A DNA stretch of 34,732 bases from Polyangia bacterium (GTDB taxonomy: Bacteria; Myxococcota_A; Polyangia; Polyangiales; Polyangiaceae), in NCBI GenBank assembly GCA_030426145.1, contig JAUHZF010000052.1:1-34732 (forward strand). The letters are read 5' to 3'. The translations under genes and the position numbers were made by a program. Positions 8,886-16,000 of this stretch are shown piece by piece. The number at the start of each line of letters is the position of its first letter. The stretch's first letter is position 1. The notes under the pieces are model-generated. The model saw nothing but the letters and a program-made list of their open reading frames with translations. It was not told the DNA's origin and ran no database searches.

Positions 8886-8959
8886 TCCGGCGTCGTTCAA
8901 TGGCAGGACGGAGGACTTTGAATCCTCTAATCGTGGTTCGAATCCACGCGCCGGAACCA
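8886..8959 (+). tRNA. tRNA-Gln (anticodon TTG)
   Basis: A full cloverleaf is visible. The acceptor arms TCCGGCG (8886-8892) and CGCCGGA (8949-8955) pair perfectly. The anticodon stem is GAGGA/TCCTC with loop CTTTGAA, giving anticodon TTG at 8918-8920, which reads CAA as glutamine. The T arm is CGTGG-TTCGAAT-CCACG. The discriminator A is followed by an encoded CCA (8957-8959). It stands alone between the FecR operon and the second sigma gene. Confidence 0.96.
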
Positions 8960-9066
8960 AGTGGGGCCCCGAGAGTCTTCTCAGCGTGACGCACATCGAC
9001 ACGCGACGGAGGGTTTCGGGGCGTTGCGGGCTGTTCCCGAGGGGATGGTCAAACTAGGCTGAAGCA

Positions 9067-9717
9067 GTGGGAGCGGACGAAAGCCGCGAAGAGGAAGCTG
9101 CATTCGTCGAGCGGTTGAAAGCGCGCGACGAAACGGCCTTCACGGAGCTGATGCAGCTGTATCAGCAGCGGGTCTTCGCTCTCGTCTTCCGCATGTTGGG
9201 GCGGCGGGCCGAGGCCGAAGAGGTCGTGCAGGAGACGTTCGTGCAGGTGTTCCGGCACGTCGATGGCTTCCGGGGCGACGCCAAGCTCTCGACGTGGATC
9301 TTTCGGGTGGCCGTCAACCTCAGCAAGAACCGGATGAAGCGCAACGTGCGCCGAAGCCGATCCGCCCACCAGGACCTCGACAGCATCGTCGACCACAGCG
9401 AGCTCGGCTCCGCGGAGGGCGTGAGCGTGGGCAGCATCGCACGTCCCGACGACATGCTCGTGGGGGTGCAGCTCGAGAAGGTGGTCAAAGCCGCGCTCGA
9501 GAGTCTCGATGACGAGTTCCGCCGCCTCGTCATCCTGCGTGACGTAGAAGACCTCTCCTACGAGGAGATCGCCGACGTGACCGGCCTCCCGCGGGGCACG
9601 GTCAAGAGCCGCATCCACCGGGGGCGCGTTCAGCTCCGCGAGCACGTGGAGCGCATCCTCGGTGAGCGCATCGGCGGCAGCCGGGCCACCGGCAAGAAGA
9701 AAGGGAAGAAGGCATGA
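9067..9717 (+). CDS. ECF-family RNA polymerase sigma factor (RpoE-like)
   Basis: 216 residues from a GTG at 9067. Region 2 contains LMQLYQQRVFALVFRMLGRR, then EAEEVVQETFVQVFRHV and LSTWIFRVAVNLSKNRMKR, a close match to group RpoE-like sigma factors. Region 4 contains LDDEFRRLVILRDVEDLSYEE and the helix-turn-helix IADVTGLPRGTVKSRIHRGR. The tail is Lys-rich. It differs clearly from the ECF factor at 4700. Its last four bases (ATGA) are shared with the start of a small membrane protein, the usual arrangement for a sigma factor and its membrane partner. Confidence 0.95.
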   Translation: MGADESREEEAAFVERLKARDETAFTELMQLYQQRVFALVFRMLGRRAEAEEVVQETFVQVFRHVDGFRGDAKLSTWIFRVAVNLSKNRMKRNVRRSRSAHQDLDSIVDHSELGSAEGVSVGSIARPDDMLVGVQLEKVVKAALESLDDEFRRLVILRDVEDLSYEEIADVTGLPRGTVKSRIHRGRVQLREHVERILGERIGGSRATGKKKGKKA

Positions 9718-10049
9718 GCGAAGAGCCTCCCCAAGACGAGACGACCCCGCCTTCCGAGGACGAGGGGGCGCCCATGTCCGAGGTCGACGACTTCGACCTC
9801 GACGACGTCGACGTGCGCGACCTGCTGCGGTCGGCGCTGGCCGTGCCCGCGCCCGAGGAGCGCAAGATGACCGAGCGGATCCAGAAGCGGATCCGCGACC
9901 AGAGCAAAGGGCGCTTCTACGCCGACGGTTGGAGCACGGCCTACGCCCCGCGGGCGACCTTCCTCGTGACGGCCGCCCTCATGCTCCTGGTGGTGGTCGT
10001 CCTCTGGGTGTTGCTCGGCCCAAAGAGTATGCAGCCGCTCGGCGGCTGA
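9714..10049 (+). CDS. Small single-pass membrane protein, candidate anti-sigma partner
   Basis: 111 residues. An acidic, Pro/Glu/Asp-rich N-terminus (1-37) and a short helical region (about 33-63, VRDLLRSALAVPAPEERKM) precede one transmembrane helix at about 81-101. Only about ten residues follow the helix. Its start overlaps the sigma gene by ATGA. Position, coupling and topology fit a membrane-bound anti-sigma or sigma-accessory factor holding the sigma factor at the membrane. There is no HxxxCxxC zinc motif and almost no periplasmic sensor part, so any signal would have to come through the membrane or another protein. Function is inferred from context only. Confidence 0.75.
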   Translation: MSEEPPQDETTPPSEDEGAPMSEVDDFDLDDVDVRDLLRSALAVPAPEERKMTERIQKRIRDQSKGRFYADGWSTAYAPRATFLVTAALMLLVVVVLWVLLGPKSMQPLGG

Positions 10050-10070
10050 GCGTGTAGCTACACGCTCAGC
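10045..10070. terminator. Perfect palindrome between convergent genes, likely bidirectional terminator
   Basis: A perfect 26-bp palindrome centred between 10057 and 10058, with half-site GCTGAGCGTGTAG. It holds the TGA of the membrane-protein gene (10047-10049) and, on the other strand, the TGA of the PP2C gene (10066-10068) at mirror positions. The RNA from either strand can fold into the same hairpin. There is no U tract, as is often the case in high-GC genomes. Confidence 0.65.
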
Positions 10071-10854
10071 TGGCCGCCGACCAGCGCACCAAGACCGCGG
10101 TGATGTTGTCGGGCCCGCCGTTCGAGTTGGCCTTCTCGATGAGGGCCGACGTCGTCTCCTTGATGTCGCCGCCGTCGTGTGTGCGCAGCACGTCGAGGAT
10201 CTCCTCGTCGGAAGCTGGACCAGCCAAGCCGTCGGAGCACAGCAAGAAGGTATCACCAACCTCGGGGACCACGAACGCGGTGTCGACCTTGACCGTGTCC
10301 TTCATGCCGAGGGCGCGCACGATGACGTTCTTGTGAGGGAACGCCTCGATCTCCTCTGGGGTGAGGCGCTTCATCTTGATGTAGTCGTTGAGAAGCGAGT
10401 GGTCCTCGGTGAGGGCTTCGAGCTCGCCGTTGCGGTACCGGTAGCAGCGCGAATCGCCGACGTGGGCGACGTAGACGCCGTCGTCGGAGGCGTAGAGACC
10501 GACGAAGGTCGTGCCCATGCCGCGCTTCTTTCCGTCGCGCTGGGCTGCCTCGTAGATCCGCAGGTTCGCCAGCTTCACGCCGGTGATGATGCGGTTCTCT
10601 TCGTAGCCCTTCGTCCGGTCCATCTTGTAGGGCCAGGTCCGTTCGGGATCGTCGGATGTCTCCTCGAGGAATTTCTCCATCGCGTCGATGCTCATCTTCG
10701 ACGCGACCTCGCCTGAGGCGTGGCCACCCATGCCGTCGGCCACCATGTAGAGGCCGAACTGGGGCATGAGGGCGAAGTTGTCTTCGTTGTGATTGCGCTT
10801 GCGACCCACGTTGGTCTCGCCCGCCACCTCGATCCGAACTTCGTCTTCAGCCAT
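10066..10854 (-). CDS. PP2C-family Ser/Thr protein phosphatase
   Basis: 262 residues, the usual length of bacterial Stp/PrpC enzymes, which remove phosphate from Ser and Thr using two metal ions. All motifs are present: RNHNEDN (20-26), VADGMGGH (38-45, metal-binding Asp40-Gly41), GMGTTFVGL near 112, VAHVGDSRCYRY near 128, LLCSDGL (204-210, metal Asp208) and GGPDNIT (246-252). No transmembrane segment or regulatory domain is seen, so it is soluble. The ATG at 10854 gives the standard N-terminus; the open frame continues upstream without family character. It could counteract the Ser/Thr kinase at 17839-20928, although the two are not adjacent. Confidence 0.96.
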   Translation of the reverse strand: MAEDEVRIEVAGETNVGRKRNHNEDNFALMPQFGLYMVADGMGGHASGEVASKMSIDAMEKFLEETSDDPERTWPYKMDRTKGYEENRIITGVKLANLRIYEAAQRDGKKRGMGTTFVGLYASDDGVYVAHVGDSRCYRYRNGELEALTEDHSLLNDYIKMKRLTPEEIEAFPHKNVIVRALGMKDTVKVDTAFVVPEVGDTFLLCSDGLAGPASDEEILDVLRTHDGGDIKETTSALIEKANSNGGPDNITAVLVRWSAAS

Positions 10855-10953
10855 TTCTTCGAGTTCCAGGGTTTCGGATCGTAGGTCGATGTATGCGATA
10901 CCGCCAGGGTTTTCGTGGACTTCATCACCCGGATGAGGCAACCCTGGCCGGCG

Positions 10954-11415
10954 ATGAGCAGCCACACCGACGACCATGGCGACGGCGACACCGTCGAGGC
11001 CCACGAGGGGGCGCACGACCACCACGGCTTCGATCCCGAACCGGCGAGCGAAATCACGGACGAAGAGCCGCGCACGCCCATGTGGATGCCCGCGGTTGGG
11101 GTCACCCTGCTGGTGGTCGGGGGCCTCTACATGGCGACGGGCGACGAGGCGCCGACGACCGACGAAGCGGCGCCGGCCATGACGACCTGGGCCGCCCCTG
11201 GCAATGCCGCGGAGGAACCCGCCGACGCGCCGGCGAAGGCTCCCGACCCCACCCAGGCGCAGCGGATCCAGCAGCAGATCCAAGACTTCCAGGCGCGCCA
11301 GCGCGGTCAGGGGCCGGGGGCCGGTCAGCGTCCCGCCGTGCGGCCCGGCCAGCGGCCCGGCCAGCGTCCAGGTCCGGGGCCCGGCCGTCCGGCTCCACCC
11401 GCCGCCGACCACTGA
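10954..11415 (+). CDS. His/Asp-rich single-pass membrane protein
   Basis: 153 residues from ATG 10954; GTG 10915 is an upstream alternative. The N-terminus is rich in His, Asp and Glu (MSSHTDDHGDGDTVEAHEG). One transmembrane helix (about 43-62, MPAVGVTLLVVGGLYMAT) follows a TPMW turn. The C-terminal part is Ala/Pro/Gln-rich and ends in short PGQRP/PGPG repeats. The layout of acidic, His-rich tail, PxW turn and a helix resembles small cytochrome-oxidase-associated or metal-handling membrane proteins, but no family match is clear and no function is assigned. It is 10 bases upstream of the hydroxyacyl-CoA dehydrogenase gene, so the two are probably co-transcribed. It is divergent from the PP2C gene. 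Confidence 0.65.
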   Translation: MSSHTDDHGDGDTVEAHEGAHDHHGFDPEPASEITDEEPRTPMWMPAVGVTLLVVGGLYMATGDEAPTTDEAAPAMTTWAAPGNAAEEPADAPAKAPDPTQAQRIQQQIQDFQARQRGQGPGAGQRPAVRPGQRPGQRPGPGPGRPAPPAADH

Positions 11416-11425
11416 GGGAGACGAC

Positions 11426-12304
11426 ATGGAACGCGTTCTTGTCATCGGTGCCGGCACCATGGGTCGCGGCATCGCTCAGGTTGCGGCGGCTTCGGACTAC
11501 GAAGCGCGCCTTTTCGACGTCAGCGCGGAGGTGAGCGCCAAGGCCGTGGAGGCCATCGCCTCCTCCATGCAGCGTCGCGTCGACCGGGGAAAGATGACCG
11601 CCGACGTGCGCGAAGCCACGCTGAAGCGGATCACCACCTTCGACGACCTGTCCGCAGCGGCAGACGGCGTCGATGTGGTGATCGAGGCGGTGCCCGAGAA
11701 GATGTCGCTCAAGGTCGACGTGATGGGGGCCGCCGCTGAGCGTGCCAAGGACGACGCGCTTCTCGGCTCCAACACCTCGAGCCTCTCGATCACCGAGCTC
11801 GGCCAAGCCCTCGGGCATGGCGCCCGCACCATCGGGACTCACTTCTTCAACCCGCCCCCGGCCATGCCTCTCCTCGAGCTCGTCGTGGGTCTGCACACCA
11901 GCGAAGGGACCCTCGCTCGTGGTCGCACCCTCGCTGTGCGCATGGGCAAGACAGCCATCACCGTGCAGGACTCGCCTGGGTTCGCGACCAGTCGGCTGGG
12001 GGTCGCCATCGGGGCCGAAGCCATCCGCATGCTCGAGTCGGGTGTGGCCGGTGTCGAGGACATCGATCGCGCCATGGAGCTCGGCTACCGGCATCCCATG
12101 GGACCGCTCAAGCTGAGCGATCTCGTCGGCCTCGACGTTCGCCTCCACATCCTCGAGCATCTGCATCGCGAGGTGGGCGAGCAGTTCCGTCCGCCGGCAC
12201 TGCTGCGCCAGATGGTCCGAGCCGGCTGGACCGGCAAGAAGGCGGGGCGAGGCTTCTACCGCTGGACCGACGACGGTCCGGTGGCTGCCGATCCCCGTCA
12301 GTGA
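11426..12304 (+). CDS. 3-hydroxyacyl-CoA (3-hydroxybutyryl-CoA) dehydrogenase
   Basis: 292 residues, the standard single-function length. It interconverts 3-hydroxyacyl-CoA and 3-oxoacyl-CoA with NAD(P), in butyrate or fatty-acid metabolism in the cytoplasm. The Rossmann motif is VLVIGAGTMGRGIAQ (5-19). SNTSSLSIT lies at 115-123. The catalytic His139 is in GTHFFNPPPAMPLLELV and Glu151 follows. The motif DSPGFATSR (182-190) has Ser189 where the human short-chain enzyme has Asn208. The ATG at 11426 has a strong Shine-Dalgarno (GAGGGAG) at suitable spacing; the frame is open far upstream only because of GC bias. Confidence 0.95.
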   Translation: MERVLVIGAGTMGRGIAQVAAASDYEARLFDVSAEVSAKAVEAIASSMQRRVDRGKMTADVREATLKRITTFDDLSAAADGVDVVIEAVPEKMSLKVDVMGAAAERAKDDALLGSNTSSLSITELGQALGHGARTIGTHFFNPPPAMPLLELVVGLHTSEGTLARGRTLAVRMGKTAITVQDSPGFATSRLGVAIGAEAIRMLESGVAGVEDIDRAMELGYRHPMGPLKLSDLVGLDVRLHILEHLHREVGEQFRPPALLRQMVRAGWTGKKAGRGFYRWTDDGPVAADPRQ

Positions 12305-12333
12305 AGGGTCGCGGTTCCCGAGACCGCTGGGCT

Positions 12334-12963
12334 CTACTTCTGGTTGGGCGCGCGCTTCTTCACTTCGGCGAAGTCCTTGTCGCGCTTCACCCGGTCGTCG
12401 ACCTTGGTCTTCCGCTCATCGGCCGTGGCCTTGTAGCCGGGGTCGACGGGCTGTGCGTCGAGCAGCGCCACGTAGGCGTTCCACGCGCCCTTCACCTCTT
12501 CCCACGCCTGGCTCAGCTTCTCGAGCATGCTCGGCTCGTTGTCCTTGCCGGGCGGTGAGTCCTTCTTGCGCTCCTCGAGGTCGGCCGAGAGGAACAGGAG
12601 CTTGCTTCGCTCGACGGCGGTGCCTTGTTTCTGCCGACCGGCGGCGGCCGTTTCGATGGCTGCGTCGAGGTCGCCTTTGGCGAGCTGCGCCTGGGCCTTG
12701 AGGAGGTAAGGAACGAGCTTGTCCCCGTCTTCTTTCATGGCGCCGTCGAAGGCGGCGACGGCCGCGTCATGCTTGCCTTCGCTCGAGGCCTTTCGACCTT
12801 CCCAGAGCTTCTCCATGTAGGGGCTGATCCCCTTCTGGCCCTTGGGATCGCGTCGAACCTCTTTCTTGTCGTCTCCGTCTTGGCCCCAAGAGACCGAGGG
12901 GGCTGCGAGCGAGGGCACAGCGACGAAGAGGGCGAGGCTGATGAGGGCGGCCGAGCGACGCAT
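12334..12963 (-). CDS. Exported TPR-like protein of unknown function
   Basis: 209 residues. A signal peptide (MRRSAALISLALFVAVPSLA) is followed by a charged segment. Helical repeats with TPR character lie at about 50-115 (EGRKASSEGKHDAAVAAFDG, YLLKAQAQLAKGDLDAAIET). The Lys/Glu-rich C-terminus also looks helical (EEVKGAWNAYVALLDAQP). It should be periplasmic. It lies 52 bases downstream of the large HD/J-domain gene on the same strand and may be the last gene of that operon. Its 3' end faces the dehydrogenase, with 29 bases between. No closer family was recognised. Confidence 0.8.
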   Translation of the reverse strand: MRRSAALISLALFVAVPSLAAPSVSWGQDGDDKKEVRRDPKGQKGISPYMEKLWEGRKASSEGKHDAAVAAFDGAMKEDGDKLVPYLLKAQAQLAKGDLDAAIETAAAGRQKQGTAVERSKLLFLSADLEERKKDSPPGKDNEPSMLEKLSQAWEEVKGAWNAYVALLDAQPVDPGYKATADERKTKVDDRVKRDKDFAEVKKRAPNQK

Positions 12964-13015
12964 GGCCGCAGTCTAGTCCCTCGCAGGCCGCTCGCGGTCG
13001 AAAAACCCGGCGGAC

Positions 13016-16000
13016 CTACTTCTTCTTGAAGAAGCGCCCGAGGATGCCGGAGCTCTTCTGACCGCTCCCGCCCTGCTTCTGGCGCATCTTGTAGAGCCGA
13101 ACCTCACGCGCCGCGTCGATGTTGCGCGGGTTGAGCTGCATCACCATCCGGAAGTCCTTGTAGGCCTGCTCGACGTGGCCCGAGCGCTTGAGGAGGGTGC
13201 CGCGGTAGAAGCGTGCGCGCTCGTACTCTGGCTCTTTCTCGAGGACCTCGTCGAGGATCTCGATCTGTCGGTCGTAGCGCTGCGTGGTCTCACCATCGGC
13301 AAGGGCTTCGGGGGGGCCGAGGCGGTGCGCTTGAATCCATGCGAGCAGCGCTCGGTACTCGGGCTGATCGGGGTCGGCCTCGGCTGCCTGACGCACGAGG
13401 TCCTCCGCCTGGTGGTAGCTGCCCTTCTTGAAGAGAACTTCGCCCTTCTGGAAGAGAAGCGCCGAGTCGACGGCGCGTTCGACGATCTCACGGTCGCGGG
13501 CGGTGCCGCCGCCCTGCTGCACCACCTCCTGGTACTCGCGCCGCTTGTCGGCGTTGCTGAGGGTCTGGAAGGCGTCGTTGATGCGCCCGAAGACCTTGGC
13601 CACCTCGGTTTTGAGGTCTTGAAGGTTGGGTGGGAGGCGGTCGGGGTGCCATTGCTTGGCGAGCCCGAAATAGGCCGTCTGGATGGCCGCGGGAGAGGCC
13701 GCGTCGTCGACGCCCAAGATCTCGTAGAAGTTCTTGTCGTCGATGTTCTTCGCGAGACGAAGAACCTGGTCGCGGTCGAGACCACCCTTCTTGGCCTTGC
13801 CCGCGCTGGCGGCCAGCTCTTGGGCTTCAGGCGCTTCGACGCGCCGGGTGGGCGGGGAGGCGCCGCGCGCGCGTCGTGCAGGAGCGGAGGGGCGCCCGGA
13901 TGATGGGCCCGGTGAGGACGGGCGTGCCTGGGGCGCAGACGGGCGCGCCTGTGGAGCGGACGGGGGCGGTGCGGCGGCGCTGGGGCGAGAACCGCGCGCG
14001 GGAGGGACGCCGGGTCCTGAGCTGCGCGCTGGCTTCGGACGCCCGGGCCGGCTCGACGTGGGCGCCGGCGCCATGGAAGGGCTCTGTTGTGCCTGGGTTC
14101 CGCGAGACGTCGTCGAGCCGTGACGGGGCAGGGCACCTGCCGATGAGGTGCCGCGGCGGGGCAGGGCTCCCTGGCCTGTCGCCGACCCGCGTTGCGGGAG
14201 GGGCTCGGCGCGTCCCGGGGCCGAGCTTCGGATCGGGGCGGGCTGGCGCCCGGGATCGCTCGAAACAGGGCTGCGGCCGCGTCGCGGCGGCACCGCCATG
14301 GGGCCGGTCGATGCGGTTCCACGACGGGGAAGTGCACCGTCCTGATGCTCGACCGACACGATGCCGGCCGCCCCGGCAGCCGGCATCGCCCCGAACGAGC
14401 GTCGCGGCTGTGGCCGCATGGCGTCGGCTCGTCGGGACGAGTTCATCGTGGTGCGCTTCGACGACCCGACGTAGGTGCGCCAGGGCTCGTCGACGGGTGG
14501 CGTCTCGCTTCCGACGGGCGGCTTCTGGTTGCCGCCCATGTTGAGGAAGCGCGCGATGACCATCGCGTAGACGGTGTGTTGCACGACGGCGACGGGGGCT
14601 ACGTCGCGGTCGACGAGGTCGCGAAGGGTCATGGCCCGAACCCGCATCAGCTCGACGACGCGTCGCTCCTCTTCGACCAGGTTGAGCCGCTTGATGTCGG
14701 CCTCACGTCGCAGCCGCAGCGGCGAGTTGCCGAGGCGGTGCAGCGTCTGCAGCAGCACGTTGCCGCGGCTCAGCTGGCGAACCCCACCCATGACGATCGA
14801 CAGCGGCTCGATCGGATAGAGCTCGGGGCCGCCGTAGTCTTCGAGGAAGTTGTCGAAGCCGTAGAATGCGTACCGCGTGGTCGGCGGCATGCTGAGCATC
14901 GACTCGACCTTGCGGGCGACCTGCATCCCGAGCGCGGCTTGAATCGTCTTTGCGTCGAGGTGCCCTTGCTGGACCAGGTACCGGCCGTGCAGGCTTCCCG
15001 CCGCCTTGGCCTCCTGCTGGGTTCGCGCGAGGGTCTGCGGTGCGAGCTGATTCATCTCGGTCAGCACGCGATCGAGGGGCGCGACGGGGTGATGCGTGCG
15101 CGCTTTCGCGGGCACGCCTCGATCGAGATAGACGAAGTTCGTCGCGGCGCCGTCCCCCACCAGCATCAAGGTTCCGGTGAGGGCACGGTCGAGCACGTAG
15201 ACCAAGAGGTGTACGAGGGGCGTCTTCTCGAGGTTGCCCTGTGCCGTGGGGCGCGAGGTCGTGAGCTTCTCACGGAGCCAGTCGGACGTGTTGACCTGTC
15301 GCCGGGCGGGCGCAGGAGCGGCTGGGGGCACCTGCGCCGCGGCAGGCGGAGGCGACGACGCGCCACGCCTGAAGAGGGGTTGTTTGCTGACGGGGGGGGC
15401 GATCGGCGATCGCTGGGCTACGTGCCCGGGCGGGGGGCCCATCGCGATGGCGCCGCCTACGCGAGCAGGTCCTGGGGGCCGGGCCACGGCTGCGCTCCGA
15501 TCGCGGGGGCCAGCGGCGCCGGGGGAAGGGGGAGCGTTGCCTCCCTTCTTGAAGAACATGTTCTGCAGCTCACCGGCGAAGACGCTGGTGCCCTGCTCCT
15601 CTTCTTCGGCCTCATCGTCGTCGCGGCCATCGACGATGGCCTGAAGGACCATCGACGGGACGTCATCGTCGTCGTCGTCGATGTTGGTCTCTTCGTTGTC
15701 CCAGTCGATGGAGTCCGGGGACTGCTCGAGGGGCCGCGGGTCGGCGTAGCCTCCGCGGGCCGCCGCCGGCACCGGCGCTCGTGCAGTCAGAGCATGAGCG
15801 GTGTCGCCGTCGTAGCTGTCGGAATCGTCGAGGGCGATGGCGCCGGGGCGACTACCGGCGGCCGGGTAACCGCTGCCCTGGTCGTAGCCCATGCCCGGTG
15901 TGGGGTAGGCAGACTGGCCCGTGCCGTGGCTCGGTGTGCCGTAGGGGGCGTAGCTGCCTTGGCTCGGCGGGGCCGAAGATGCGTATTCGGGGGGGGCACC

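Noticed and set aside
10855..11472. N-terminal extension of the PP2C frame
   Set aside because: The added residues are shadow of the divergent membrane-protein and dehydrogenase genes; the family start is at 10854.
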